This document shows positions 25,012-37,267 of a stretch of DNA of 64,000 nt, piece by piece. Source of the stretch: Anagrus nilaparvatae (taxonomy: Eukaryota > Arthropoda > Insecta > Hymenoptera > Mymaridae); the NCBI GenBank assembly GCA_022575985.1, contig JAKSXM010000247.1, positions 7,091,501-7,155,500 of the forward strand, read 5' to 3'. The notes beneath the pieces were generated by a model, which saw nothing but the letters and a program-made list of their open reading frames with translations, had not been told where the DNA came from and ran no database searches. How positions within the stretch are numbered: position 1 is the stretch's first letter; each line of letters begins with the position of its first letter. A program made the position numbers and the translations under genes.

Positions 25012-25017
<6 letters not shown>
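24355..25017. repeat. Left copy of a 650-bp direct duplication
   Basis: It starts ACGACAATACTGG and ends CTTAAGTATAT. It is nearly identical to 27899-28556, apart from a difference near 24480-24515. A retroelement with an oligo-A tail abuts its right end. Confidence 0.8.
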
Positions 25018-25059
<42 letters not shown>

Positions 25060-25345
25060 ACAGTGGCAGAGAGGTGAGAATGCGTTACGCACGAACAGAA
25101 CCCGGTGTTCTGAACAGTGTCGGACTCCATGATGGCAAGGCACTCTACAAAGAATGCATTGCCCCATGTTTACCGACTAAACTCACCCCTCATCATACCT
25201 TATACAAGTCAGCCCGGAACCGTTTATCACATTACATCGGGTTGACTTAAGGCCATGTATCTTCTTTGGTTGAAGATCCTTCCATCCATTAATCCTTTCT
25301 TTCTCCTTCTTGTTATTTCACCGTGTCGTCAACTAGATAAATAAG
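25018..25345 (-). mobile_element. Truncated non-LTR retroelement or SINE with poly-A tail
   Basis: A run of about 40 T (25018-25057) on the plus strand is the poly-A tail of a minus-strand retrotransposed sequence. The body (25058 to about 25270) is GC-rich compared with its surroundings and has no long ORF. It is probably a 5'-truncated 3' UTR or a SINE. No clean target duplication was found. Confidence 0.45.
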
Positions 25346-25751
25346 TAACTTTATTAATAAATAAATATATATATAAATAAACTAGCTGCCTCCGGCTCGC
25401 TTCGCTCACCTCGGCAACCGCCAAGGGGGCTGCGCCCCCCTGGACCCCTGCAACATGATTTTTCCAGATATGTTGTTTTACATTACTCAATATTTTTTAT
25501 AACAACCTTTTTAACCCGAATTATTATCTATAATTTAGTAAATCATAAAAATTACGGACGTTGGAACTCAGGCGGATAATTAGTGATCAGCGATTCAAAG
25601 CTTGATTACCCTTCCCTTTGATCCGCAAGTGGCAGTTGCTTCCCTCAACTACCAATTCTAGGATTCTCCCTGATAATAGCTGTACAAGTTTCTTTTAGTT
25701 ACTCTATTGAGCTACTAAATTAGTAACCGGTAAGATTACAAATATATATAA

Positions 25752-26315
25752 TATTAGTCCTAAACTTTTATAATTTTCGAAAAATGATTGTAACTCTTGA
25801 CAGATCGAGCCGATTAACTTGAAAATTTAGGCGAATTCGTAAAAAATATACCCGAATTGAATGAAACTCTTTTCCACAGTGAAATTTTTCCTTACTTTTC
25901 TGTTTTTTATAAAAATTAGAAATATATATAATATTAGTCCTAAACTTTTATAATTTTTGAAAAATGATTGTAACTTTTGACAGATCGAACTGATTACCTT
26001 GAAAATTTAGGTGGATACGTTAAAAATATGCCTGAATCGAATGAAATTCTTTTTGATAAAAAAATTTTTCCTCGGTTTTCAGTTTTTTTGATTTTTTTTG
26101 AAAATTTGATAAAAATTTTTTTCTTGGAAATTCAATTTTTTCAACATAAAAATTTTTCCTCGTTATCAATCGAAATAAAACCTAGCCTATGTTTTGACCC
26201 GTAATTTTTGACGTCTTTTGCCGTAAACCCTATGTCTGTAGCTTTTATCGTTTTCTAGTTTATCGCGTTCGGACACACACACACACACACATAATTAAAG
26301 ATTTATATATATATA
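25752..26315. repeat. First copy of a 589-bp-offset tandem duplication
   Basis: This block recurs at 26341-26904 with a constant offset of 589 bp. Within each copy a segment of about 180 bp (CCTAAACTTTTATAATTTT onward) is itself repeated. Each ends in an (AC)n run and TATATATAGGAT. The preceding GC-rich string at 25383-25450 (CTCCGGCTCGCTTCGCTC) looks like an element edge. Confidence 0.8.
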
Positions 26316-26340
26316 GGATAGGAAGGATAGGATAGGATAG

Positions 26341-26904
26341 GATTAGTCCTAAACTTTTATAATTTTCGAAAAATGATTGTAACTCTTGACAGATCGAGCC
26401 GATTAACTTGAAAATTTAGGCGAATTCGTAAAAAATATACCCGAATTGAATGAAACTCTTTTCCACAGTGAAATTTTTCCTTACTTTTCTGTTTTTTATA
26501 AAAATTAGAAATATATATAATATTAGTCCTAAACTTTTATAATTTTTGAAAAATGATTGTAACTTTTGACAGATCGAACTGATTACCTTGAAAATTTAGG
26601 TGGATACGTTAAAAATATGCCTGAATCGAATGAAATTCTTTTTGATAAAAAAATTTTTCCTCGGTTTTCAGTTTTTTTGATTTTTTTTGAAAATTTGATA
26701 AAAATTTTTTTCTTGGAAATTCAATTTTTTCAACATAAAAATTTTTCCTCGTTATCAATCGAAATAAAACCTAGCCTATGTTTTGACCCGTAATTTTTGA
26801 CGTCTTTTGCCGTAAACCCTATGTCTGTAGCTTTTATCGTTTTCTAGTTTATCGCGTTCGGACACACACACACACACACATAATTAAAGATTTATATATA
26901 TATA
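26341..26904. repeat. Second copy of the tandem duplication
   Basis: It is near identical to 25752-26315, including the (AC)n tract. The two copies are separated by an AGGAT-type microsatellite (about 26315-26340). Confidence 0.8.
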
Positions 26905-26906
26905 GG

Positions 26907-27898
26907 ATAAATAAATAAATAAATAAATATCCTTGTACGTCCTCCATTATCCCCCCATTGGTGCCGCGTGCAAGAACCGTCTAATTTGACTGCTCCTACA
27001 CGCGGCTCCTAGTTAGGGTGTCGTCAATAACTTTTTTGTACGCAAAATCTCCTCCACGTACCTTGCCACGACGCTCCATGATTCCTCGTTCTGGAGCATT
27101 TTTCCGACTATGTTATCGGGTGTGACTTCTTCAACCTCTGCTTCCAGCGCTCTCCTTTTAGTTATCCAGCGGTCAAACTCGAAAAACGTGTGACGCGCGT
27201 CATCTCGTTTGTCGGGACAGAATACACATTCAGGGCTCACGACCTTTCCCATCCTAAAGAGATAAGATTGGAAAAGCCCATGGCCACTGAGGAACTGTGT
27301 CAAGAAGTAGTTTACCTCTCCGTGCCCTCTCTGAGTCCAGGGCGCGACCTCTTTTATGAGGCACCTGGTCCATGCGCTGTCTGTGCCGTCCCTCCAGAGC
27401 GTCTGCCACTCCAGCATCACATCCCTCCTAACTTCCGCTCTGATACGGTCGACGTCGCCTTCATTTTTTCTATCATAAATAAGTTTACGCTCTTTGGCAA
27501 GTAGCTGAATAGGAATAATTCCTGCGATGACAAGAACTGCCGCTTCCGAGACAGTCCTGTATGCGCAAGAAACCCTCAGAGCACCCTGCCTCTGCACTCT
27601 TATCATACCTTTCGAATATATATCCTTATCCAGTGCCTCACTCCAAATCTCCGCTCCGTACAATAGGATGGAGTGAGTTACGGACATTAGCAGCTTTCTC
27701 CTGCTGGACTTTGGTCCATTCATGTTCGACATCAGCCTGCTCAGGGCTAGCGTCGTGGTACCTGCCTTCTTGACCCTTTGAGAAATATGTTCGAAATAGG
27801 TCCGCTTCGTATCCAAAACTATTCCAAGATATTTGGCGAACCTTTTCGTCTCTATAATGGTATCCTCGTCAACCCGTATTGGAATAACGGTATTGATT
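26907..27898 (-). mobile_element. 5'-truncated R1-clade non-LTR retrotransposon
   Basis: It carries only the last quarter of ORF2 and a short 3' UTR ending in a TTTA-type tail (26907-26932 as AAAT repeats on the plus strand). The 5' end stops at about 27898, exactly where the right copy of the 650-bp duplication begins. Confidence 0.75.
27013..27897 (-). pseudogene. C-terminal part of R1-clade ORF2 (reverse transcriptase thumb and zinc knuckle)
   Basis: The frame begins inside the truncated 5' end, reads through AKYLGIVLDTKRTYF-like residues and continues to a stop at 27013. It has the post-polymerase helices (LLYGAEIW), GHGLFQSYL, and the zinc-binding CVFCPDKRDDARHTFF, all in R1-clade order. 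The palm domain and endonuclease are missing, so the copy is dead. It is related to, but clearly distinct from, the fragment at 53 kb. Confidence 0.8.
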
Positions 27899-28556
27899 TG
27901 CTTACGACAATACTGGTATTCTAATACCCGTCGGCTTGCGACACCGTGTAATTGAATTCTACTTGTAGGGTGAGGTTGGATTAGAGGGTCTGATCATTTA
28001 AATATTAAATTCGTATCATTAATTGATATTAATTTGTATCATTAATACGTCTCAATACTTAATTCATTAAACATATTAATTTTTTTTCAAAATTTATAGA
28101 CAATTGAATTATTTTTAATGCATACTTATTAATATTATCGAGAACGTTATTTAATTAAATAAAAAAGAAATGTACATGGGTACTTTTAACAAGAACTGCA
28201 TATTTTTTTATTGTTTACGGCACAATACTTATTATCTTTTTTTCTTAATTTTTTTGTATATATGTTTTTGAAGGTTCAAATACCTAAAATTTTCAATGGT
28301 ACTGCTACAAAAGTAAACTCTGGGTACCTTATTTTTTCATAAAAAGTGAACAAGATATATTTGGTAAAATATGGTATACACTTGGAGAAAACGATATGGA
28401 CGGTAGCAACATTTTTTTTTTGTAAAGGCGTTTTAAAAATTTAATAGTTTTAATTTTCAGTTAGTTAAAGCTTTCATATTTAAAATTTAAAGTTTTCCAC
28501 GGTTCATATAAGTAAGAAAAAATATTCAACATTGCTCTCAAGTGCTTAAGTATATA
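27899..28556. repeat. Right copy of the 650-bp direct duplication
   Basis: It matches 24355-25017. Together the copies flank about 2.9 kb containing a retroelement, the 589-bp duplication and the R1 fragment. Confidence 0.8.
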
Positions 28557-29219
28557 GTGCGTACTAAGGTTGAAAGATTAAAAAAAGCTAAAATCGAGGG
28601 ACAGACTTATATGTCACGATAAGCTAAGAGGATTTTTTTGGGACCTAAATACTCCATATGCATCCTACAGAAAAATTTTAATTTTAAGTTCAAATTTTAA
28701 GCCGTTTATTAATACTCAAAGTTTATAGTATTAAGCAAAAGAACTGCGGATGGTGGCGACATTTTGAACGCATATGCTCCAGAAAAATTTCATAGTAGGT
28801 TGTGACTTTAAAAATATATTTATTATAACCTTATTAAAAGAAAAATAAGTGCAAAAGAGCTTTGATTTTGGATATAAATGGGGAGGACACTATGTATACC
28901 GTTTCTGTGAAAAGCACCCACATAAATATATACAAAATATAATATGTAATAAATGTATATAAATATATACCTGATGATTGAACACTTTTTAATTCTTCCA
29001 TTATAATTTCAGGGTACAAGTCTGAAATATTTAAAATCTTTATTTTAGTCCTTCTTAAAGGTATCAGTTAGTAAAAAATTAATAAAATAATAAAATATTC
29101 AAAACTAATGTGTGGATAGATTTTAAAATGCAAAATATTATTGTACCCGCCCTGTGTGTCCGTTCTCTCGGTTTGAAGAGTATTTTAATTAATTTTATTG
29201 ATTTAGGTATTCATTTATT
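28557..29219. other. AT-rich DNA, no gene
   Basis: No supported feature. Confidence 0.4.
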
Positions 29220-29223
29220 TTAA

Positions 29224-30651
29224 GGTTGAATCTGCTGGATAAAAATCTGATAAAATAGCATTTTTTGATTTAAAATTTCTGGACATCGAAAATTCTGGAA
29301 TCTTCAATTCTTATAGCCATTTTTTAAGTTATATGTCCCTTTGAATTTAAAAAAAAAAATTGAGATATTAGCTCTGGAAATTTCATTAATTTTTGAAGTA
29401 CTTAAGGTCTTACGTACGTTAGGATTTTTACCTATCGGCATCTTTGTCTTACACATGTATAAAAGTACGGATTACAACTTCAAATAAACAAAAAAGTTTT
29501 TTCAATAATACTTAATTATTAGTATTCAAAGCTTAAAAATGAATTTTATTAACTTAATTTTGGCATTAAATAAATTATTTATTATTTAAACAATATTATT
29601 TAATTATTTATAAAGAAAACAAATAAATAAAAAATAGTACATTTTTAACCAAGGGAGCAAAAAAAAAGAATGGCCCAGATCGCACGTTAATTAGCATCCG
29701 AGGCGAATCCGAGGATGCTAAACTGCGATCTGGGGTATTTTTTTTTGTTCCCATGGACAAAACGAAATTTTTCTTTCTCAGTGTGGTGAAAACGCGTTTT
29801 TTTCGATCTCGTTGCGGGGCGAAAAAAGTGTTTTCGGCCCGCTAGGAAGAAAATATAATAAATAACTCTACCTCAATAGCAGAATAAACGTTAATTTTTT
29901 GTACATTTTTTTAAGTAAAACCATAAAAAATGACGGTCGATTGTAAATTTTAAGGTCTCTTTTTATTTATTAGGACATTATTTATCAACTCATTAAAAAA
30001 AATATCTAAGTTTTGTATTTTAAATGCTTTTTTTTCATTTTTTATTTATTTATTTTCTCAAAAACTATTCGGTCAATTATAAAAAAAAAAAATACGTGTA
30101 AAATTAAATTATATTTACTTTATTTTCTCCAAGTTTTAGCTTTTTTTTTGCATTTTACCCCGGACGTACGTAAGACCTTAATTAATCAAGACTTTTTTAT
30201 AAAGTTTCTGATTTTAAAAACCTTTGAATATAATATTTAGAACATTATTTAGAATCGATTCACTAAAAAAAAATTTCAATTTCTAACAATAATATAAAAT
30301 ATTTTTCAAGATTTTTGATTTTTGACCTAACCTATACTTTTCAAAATATCGATCATTTCGGGAAAAAATTTAGAAAATTTAAAATTGCTAAATGTTAAAT
30401 AGTGACCTAAATATTATATTCAAAGGTTTTTGAAATCAGAAACTTTATAAAAAAGTCTTAACTAATTAAGTACTTTAAAAGTTAAAGAAATTTCAAGCGC
30501 TAATATCCGTTTGTAGTAAAAAAATTTTCATTTTTTTTTTTTAAATTCAAAGAGCATATATAACTTAAAAAATGGCTATTAGAATTGAATATTCCATAGT
30601 TTTCGATTTCCAAAAATTTTAAAAATGCTATTTATTATACCTGATTCAACT
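29224..30651. mobile_element. TTAA-flanked MITE (about 1.4 kb) with nested hairpin
   Basis: The ends GGTTGAATC and GATTCAACT are flanked by TTAA (29220-29223, 30652-30655). Inverted arms extend several hundred bp: 29280-29430 matches 30470-30620 in reverse complement, and 30180-30240 pairs with 30410-30470. A separate tight hairpin lies at about 29647-29755, with a stem around CCAGATCGCA and TGCGATCTGG and the block GCATCCGAGG / CCGAGGATGC. Confidence 0.55.
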
Positions 30652-30655
30652 TTAA

Positions 30656-31299
30656 TAAAAAAATGTGATACATTATTTAGAAGTATGCTAAACTTTAAAA
30701 TTATGTTAATGAATTCAAGATAAACGGTAGCATAAATTTTTTTGCAGTTTTTTTAACAGAAAGTTATACAAATTCTCATAATTTATTTAAATTATTGATC
30801 TGTTAATATATTAGGCATGTTGTAAATAGATTGACCAATTTGCTTAAATTACCTTTTTTAGAATTTATATTAATAGACGTTATTAGATAAACCTTTTTTT
30901 TCATTTTTTTTTGTTTAATTGTTACTGAAATTATTTTTTACTTTGCGATTAAAAAAATTGGAGAATAGTTTTGTATTGTAAACTAAAAATTTAATTCGTA
31001 CTTTTAAATGTCAATAAAAGCGAAGATCTATTTTATCCAAAAGTATTTTTAAATTATTTTTAACTTCATGTTTCTTTGTAATCTGTTATTGTATTTTGTA
31101 ACTTAAATGTTAATAAATCTATTGGACTACTTGATTGATTAATTCATTAATATAAGAAAATGTTTAGTCCAATAAGTTCCATTAATGAAATTACCTAATT
31201 AAAAACTTTTGTCCTATTTATAAATAATTATAAAAATAAAATAATAAAGTACCCAACGGACTAAAACAATCATACGTTTTTAAATGCAAAAATTGTTAC
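30656..31299. other. AT-rich intronic DNA
   Basis: No supported feature. Confidence 0.4.
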
Positions 31300-31521
31300 C
31301 AATTTTTTGTGCTGAACTGTCTAAAGGGTTGAATATTGGATCTCCATCTGCATTAAGTTTACCAGATAAAAAATCATTGCTAAATCGATCTTTTTTATTT
31401 GGATCACCTTTATCATTATTTTCTTTATCATTTGCAATGTTACTAACATCTGGAACTGTCATATCAATAACGGGAACAATAGATTTTTCTAAATTTACGA
31501 TGCTTTCTACACCACCTGCAA
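31300..31521 (-). CDS. Probable host gene exon 2
   Basis: The exon starts after a TATATAG acceptor and runs in the frame VAGGVESIVNLEKSIV, ending at an ATTG/GTAACA donor. Its start phase matches exactly the one-nucleotide overhang of exon 1 at 60262. The sequence is polar and Asn/Asp/Lys-rich, consistent with the linker that precedes DUF4806. An alternative reading lets the frame run past the donor to a stop at 31280, making this a terminal exon. Confidence 0.4.
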
Positions 31522-32151
31522 CTATATAAATAAAAGAAAAAAATTATCCTCATTTACATAAAAGTAATATTTTTTTGATTGTTTATAATAATTAAAATTA
31601 AAATAATTTGTCTCTACACAAATTAAGATAAATTTGGGCTTAGAGATTAAATTCCTGATGAAAGTAATAATTACTATAATTATAAAATTAGAAAATCCTA
31701 AAGCACTTTCTACAACAGATTAGTATTTTTCAATACCGTGTGCTCTTACTTCACAGTAAATGTATAGTAGAATTTATCCTATACATTTTATATATATGTT
31801 GTAATATATATAAAATGTATAACCGATTTGTGTAACTACACAACCAACGAGCATGGAACATGTTCATTCTTAACAGTAATAAATCCAAAAACCGAAATTA
31901 CAATAAATCCTGAAATATAAATTATCCTAAATCCATAAACTTAGTAAGTTTATATTCCGAGTTCTTGTTCTTATCAGGGCCTGATCAGGCCCTAACCCCC
32001 ACTTCAAATTATTTCACGTCCCTAAATTCAAAATATTCTAAGTCAATTTCACCCCCCCTAAAAACGTCACTTTTTAACCCCCCCCCCTTGCCGAGCCAAA
32101 ATTTTTCAAATACCCCATCCAATGAACATGTTCCATGTTAAAATAATACTA
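31522..32151. other. Intronic DNA with a 16-bp inverted repeat
   Basis: ATGGAACATGTTCATT at about 31853 and its complement at about 32120 face each other across 250 bp. C-rich runs occur at 32050-32090. There is no gene. Confidence 0.35.
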
Positions 32152-35100
32152 CACTGTCAAAATTTTTTGTTATATACAAAAAATGTACATAGTATAAATT
32201 TTGTAAAAATACAAAGCGCTTGTAAAATCACAAATGCTATTAAAAAATACAATTTTTTTGTGATTTTCTACAGATTTTGTAAACTTACAAAATGGCTAAA
32301 ATTGCACGTAAATTACCTACTGAGGCAAAATCGCATTCTTTTTTTATGACTAATGGTTGAATAAGATTTACGTCAGCGAAGAGAAGTCACATTTCCATGG
32401 CCGCGACTGTCCACAAAAAGAGTAAAAAAACAGCAATTTTTTAAAAATTAAAAAATTTTAAATTAATAATATTGTTTGCTATTTAAAAGTAGAAGTAATA
32501 ATATCGTTTTTTTTTATTTTTAAATATAATAATTAGATTGTTTTTACTTTATAAAAACCAAATGCTTTAAAAAATAGTATTAAAATTTACGAAAAAAAAA
32601 ACTTAAATGATAAATCAAAAGAAGCATCCCATGTAGAAATGAAATCCGTAAAACTTACTTGGGGGTCCGGGACTTATCCGCAAAACGGATAATAAACTGA
32701 TCAGTATGTCACGCTTTTTTTCATCAGTAACTGATTACGCATGCGCATAAGTGGTTATAAAATTTTTTTATTTTAGTTTTGTTTCTATAAGGTTATGAAT
32801 TTTGCTTTATAATTAGAAAATAATAAGTATCTTATCAAAGAAAATAAATACTTTTTTATAAAATTTTCAATTTTTCACACTAAGGTATTTTCCAAATTTT
32901 CCAAATTTTCCAAGAAAGGAACTTTCAACATTACCAGGGGATTTTCGAGGTTGAGAAAGGCGTTTATATTGATAAAAATTTTCAATTTTTCACCTTAACG
33001 TATTTTCTGATTTTCCAAGATGGCGGAAGGAAAATTATGAAAAAAAAGGAAGTTTATACATTACCCGCAGGTTTTGGAGATTGAGAAAAATATTTTCATG
33101 AATAAAAAATTCGTTTTTTCATCCCAACATATTTTCCGATTCTCCAAGATAGTGGTAAAAAAAACATAAAAAACGGAAGTTTCTACATTACTTCAAGTAT
33201 TTGACGTTTTTACGGGATGAAACTTTTCATATTTTCACCCCAATATATTTTTTCCAATTTCCCAAGATGGCGGAAGAAAAAACATGAAAAAATAAAGTTT
33301 TATCTATAATTTTATCTTGGAAAAATATGTTGTAATGAAAAAAAGAAAATTTTCATTAATAAAACCGTTAATCTCATCCTTGGAAACCCCCAGAATACTC
33401 CAGTCAAAATACGGGTTTGGTTGTATTTTTACTGGCGAACATGAGATTTGCTTTACTATATGTTTTTTGGGTCGCTGAACACGAAAATCGGGGTCATTTC
33501 GTAAAGAAATGGGGGCTTCACCCCTATATTTGCAAAAAACTACCCCAAAATGGGGTGTTTTTTACATAGTTGCACTTTGAGCGCTCAGATTCGCACCATA
33601 CGGGTTTTTTGGGTTGCTGATCAAGAATTTCGGCTTATTTTTCATAAATAATTAAAATTTCACCCCTAAATTGGCTAAAATTACCCCCGAAAAGGGGGTG
33701 ATTTTGCTATTTTCGCACTTTGAGCAACCAGAATATGTCCACAAAGGTTTTTTAGGTCGCTAATCAAGAATTTCGACTTATTTTTCATAAATTATTGCAT
33801 ATTTTACCCTTAAATTAGCTAAAACTACCCCTAAAAGGGGTTTTTTTTGCTAATTGTTCGCTTTGAGCATCCAGTATATGTCCGTATAGGTTTTTTCCGT
33901 CGCTAATCAAGAATTTCGACTTATTTTTCTTAAGTTTTTCTTGAGCATGCATTATAAAAAAAAAAATATTAAGTTTTATTTATTCATTTTTACCTTCACT
34001 ATAATAATTTATTTTTCACACGGGTCGCTTATAGAGGAAATAGGTCTGGCAAAAATGCCGAAAGATTCTGAGCATGGGGGGTCAATGTTGGTACCGTACA
34101 TAAACAGGATTTACCTTCAAGTAAATCAAACTCGTTCCTTTTTTGCCAATTTTTAGATATTACTTAATTTTTAAAATCTAGTTTTTTTACATGTTTTTTT
34201 TTTTTTTGTTAAAATCTTTTTTTTTAATTTTTTTTTGAAAACGAATAAAAAATTATTATTTAGTGGAAAAAATTATTTAATCTCGGTAGAAAATTATATG
34301 AATAAGATACTAGCATGAATTTTTGCCCCCCCCCCCCACATCCCCTCTTCTACGTCTACCAAATGCTCTAAAATGGCTTAAAAATGGGAAAAACCATGTA
34401 GAAGACATAAATGTAAATAAGAAATATATTTACTTATATACGTGTTATTGTGTGTGTGTTTATAAATGAGAAGGTGTATATGTGTGTACATTCATGAATG
34501 CAAATACTTTAGAGTGGATCTAAAAATGGAGTTTTAAGATAAACTTTGCTCCCTTGGTTTTTTGCTGAACAATTGGTCATAAAAAGTCCCTAGCTCCAAG
34601 GATTTTGGTTTTGATTGCCTAGTAATAAACATAAAAAAATGCTCCATTTAAATTACATGTAGCCATATTATTTCATTCATCGTAAAAAGAGCTTTTTTTT
34701 ACATTTATTACCGGTAAATTTGCTTTTAAAATATTTTTTTTTGCTACTTGAGGTTGGATAACGTTTTTTATATATTTAAATAGTATTTTCCATCGATTAA
34801 CAGCTGTTCGAAACATTTTTTTAGCTTTGTAAAAGATTAGAAAGTTAAAAAGTCAAAATTCCCATGTTATTTAAATGGGAGGCACGCGTTTTTGAAATGC
34901 GAAAGCAAAATCCTTGGAGCTAGGGACTTTTTATGATCAAAAGTTCACGAAAAAACCCGTAGAGCAAAGTTTTTCTTAAAACTCCAATTTTAGGTCCTTT
35001 TCTAAAATATATAATAATTGTAATATTAAGAGAAAAAACATTAAAACGTATGTATATTTTACTTTATGTATTTTTATATACATTTCCAGTAACACACATG

Positions 35101-36033
35101 CATATACACCTTCTCATATATAAACACACACACACACACAAGCATATACATTACTTAAATATGCTTATGTTTTCTAAATGATTTTTCCCATTTTTAAGCC
35201 ATTTTAGAGCATTTGAAAGGCTTTGTAGGAGGAAGGAGGGGAGGGGGGGGGGGGGCAAAAATTTATTCTAGTATCTTAGTTATATTATAATTTTTTACCG
35301 AGTTTAAATAATTTTTTCCACTAAATAATAATTATTATCCACTAATTATTCAAATTATCAAAAAAAAAAAATTTTTTTTAAATGTAAAAATACTGGATTT
35401 TAAAAATTAAGTAATATCTAAAAAATGGCAAAAAAGGAACGAGTTTGATTTATTTGAAGGTGAATTATGTTTATATACGGTACCAAAATTGACCCCCGAT
35501 GCTTAGAATCTTTCGGCATTTTTGCCAGACCTATTTCCTCTATAAGCGAACCGTGTTCAGGTAAGTATTAATTTTTTATAAAAAAAAATAACAAATTTTT
35601 ATTGATCAGCGGCCCAGGGACCTGAATGGACATAATCGGGATGCTCAAAGTGTGAAAATAGCTAAAACACACCTTTTAGGAGTAGTTTTATGTGTGAAAT
35701 ATTCAATATTTATGAAAAAGGAGTCAAAATTCTTGATTAAAGACCCACAAAACCTATATATACATATCCTGGATGCACAAAGTGCGAAAATAGCAAAAAC
35801 ACCCTTTTAAGGGGTAGTTTTAGCTAATTTAAGGGTGAACTATTGAATTTTTATGAAAAATAACTCGAAATTCTTGATTAGCGACCCGAAAAACCTATAT
35901 GGACATATCCTGGTTGCTCAAAGTGCCCAAATAGCAAAAATACCCCCTTTTCAGGGTAATTTTAGCCAATTTAGGGGTGAAATTTTAATTATTTATGAAA
36001 AATAAGTCGAAATTCTTAATTAGCGACTCAAAA

Positions 36034-36039
36034 AACCTA
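36034..36039. repeat. Left target-site duplication of the Polinton (AACCTA)
   Basis: It is identical to 57398-57403. Joining the flanks restores the ...AAAAACCTATATGGACA... string found intact at about 35889 and 57404 in sister repeats. Confidence 0.92.
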
Positions 36040-36180
36040 AGTAGATAAGGTAAGCTGGACCTCCCTCACCCAATCCCATTCCCCCAAAGATATGTCGGTA
36101 AAGAAGGGTGTTGCCCCAGGGGAGCGTCGATAAAGAAGGGTGTTACCATAGGAGTGTGTCGGTAAAGTAGAACCAAGTCG
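36040..36180 (+). repeat. Polinton left terminal inverted repeat
   Basis: About 105-140 bp pair with 57258-57397. The inner part contains repeated GTCGGTAAAGAAGGGTGTT units, so the repeat length varies between the two ends. Confidence 0.9.
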
Positions 36181-36212
36181 GTAATGTAGATAGTTGTTGG
36201 TAAAAAAATTTT

Positions 36213-36297
36213 CGCTGCGGGCAGGGTTTGAACCTGCGCGAGTTTTTGTTAACCCATTGCCCTCGATAGCAACCCTTAACCACTTGGATACCGCAGC
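36213..36297 (-). tRNA. tRNA-Ser-like sequence (class II, anticodon loop defective)
   Basis: A 7-bp acceptor stem (GCTGCGG / CCGCAGC), a box A-like TATCCAAGTGGTTAAGG, a long variable arm, and a perfect T arm GCAGG-TTCAAAC-CCTGC together give an 85-nt class II fold. The anticodon region contains ATCGAGG, compatible with CGA (Ser), but the anticodon stem closes with a 6-nt loop, so one base seems missing. It lies between the TIR and the first gene of the Polinton. It is probably a tRNA pseudogene or a tRNA-like structure; function is unproven. Confidence 0.55.
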
Positions 36298-36304
36298 ATA
36301 TGTA

Positions 36305-36358
36305 ATAAAAGATTACTAATATGACCTAAGTAATTAGGTCTTGTTAGTGATCTTTTAT
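36305..36358. other. 54-bp hairpin next to the tRNA-like gene
   Basis: ATAAAAGATTACTAA and GACCTAA pair with TTAGGTC and TTAGTGATCTTTTAT around a GTAA loop. Confidence 0.6.
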
Positions 36359-36418
36359 GTGTGAAGGGTGGGGGTAAAAAATAAAAAGAATGAAATAGAA
36401 TTAAAACATTTATTAAAA

Positions 36419-37051
36419 TTATTTTTTTGCTTTTTTAATACTTTTAGATTTATTTTGTACTTTTTTAACTTTTGATTTGACTTGAGTTTCTGCTTTAACT
36501 TCATTTCTTTCTTGAATTATTCTGTAGAAACCATATGAGATGAATATCATTTGTTTTTCAATAGGTGTTGTAGCATTTTCTATAATTTTTTTCTCTACAT
36601 CATCAGATGAATCATTTGCATTTAATAATGAAAGAAATTTCTCATAAGCTTCTTTGGCTTCTGGAATTCTGCTGCTTATTTGATCGTAATAGTATTCGAT
36701 CGTTGAATATGCTTTTTGTAGAAGCTTAGCTGACCTAGGTGTCAGAGTTATTTTGCAGTTTCCTTGAGTTAATCTAACCCCACCATAAAAACCAATCAGA
36801 GTTTTTGTAATTTTTATTCCTCCATCTAATTCTGGCCAGGTTTTATTTGGACCTACTCCCATGCTTATTCCTTCACGAACATAATCATCTATATTTATTG
36901 AGTTAAATTGTTGTAAAGCTTTCAATGAAAATATGATTTCATTATCCTTTAAATTGTATACTCCTATTAAAATATGCACATCTGGAATAATATGTATACC
37001 AAGGTAAAGATCTACACCAGACCCCAATGAAATCGAAATCTGATTAATCAT
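36419..37051 (-). CDS. Unknown Polinton protein, 210 aa (early-type promoter)
   Basis: ATG 37051 follows a TTTTTACAG acceptor, so the 5' leader is spliced (donor about 37119). I do not recognise the protein. It has a beta-rich N-terminal region of about 110 aa (DLYLGIHIIPDVHILIGVY, GIKITKTLIGFYGGVRL) with GG-turn strands, a helical middle, and a very basic C-terminus ending KSKSIKKAKK. The basic tail suggests nucleic-acid binding. Its leader carries three copies of the 15-bp palindrome also found before the polymerase gene, so it is likely co-expressed with replication functions. Confidence 0.7.
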   Translation of the reverse strand: MINQISISLGSGVDLYLGIHIIPDVHILIGVYNLKDNEIIFSLKALQQFNSINIDDYVREGISMGVGPNKTWPELDGGIKITKTLIGFYGGVRLTQGNCKITLTPRSAKLLQKAYSTIEYYYDQISSRIPEAKEAYEKFLSLLNANDSSDDVEKKIIENATTPIEKQMIFISYGFYRIIQERNEVKAETQVKSKVKKVQNKSKSIKKAKK

Positions 37052-37138
37052 TCTGTAAAAATAAAAGTTTATAAATATAAAATTTAAAAAAAATTTCGAA
37101 AATTTATATTTACTTAGTGATTCTGCTCTAGAAGATGA

Positions 37139-37267
37139 GTTGTATACACAACCTGGTGAATTTTCAAGAGAGTTGTTACCACAACCTTTTCAGCTTCTTG
37201 AGAGAGAGTTGTTTCCACAACCTCGAATACGAGAATGCTGATTTTTCTCGATGAAATTTAATTTATA
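37139..37267 (-). promoter_or_regulatory. Early-type promoter A with three palindrome copies
   Basis: On the minus strand TATAAATT (37260-37267) is followed 31 nt later by a GCATTC initiator (A at 37236). Then come GTTGT-NNN-CACAACC copies at 37208-37222, 37172-37186 and 37139-37153 (plus-strand spelling), spaced 36 and 33 bp. Confidence 0.6.

Noticed and set aside
25977..26793. Two identical 75-aa ORFs
   Set aside because: They are identical because the 589-bp block is duplicated; low-complexity Phe-rich translation.
24355..28556. Direct repeats read as LTRs of a retrotransposon
   Set aside because: Ends lack TG...CA, no primer-binding site or polyprotein lies between, and the inner content is composed of unrelated repeats.
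31855..32135. GGAACATGTTCC-like palindromes resembling a p53 or hormone-receptor site
   Set aside because: They are two copies of a short inverted repeat; there is no supporting context.
33941..34156. 71-aa ORF with a hydrophobic start
   Set aside because: It lies in the left arm of the foldback and is mirrored in the right arm, which lacks the ORF.
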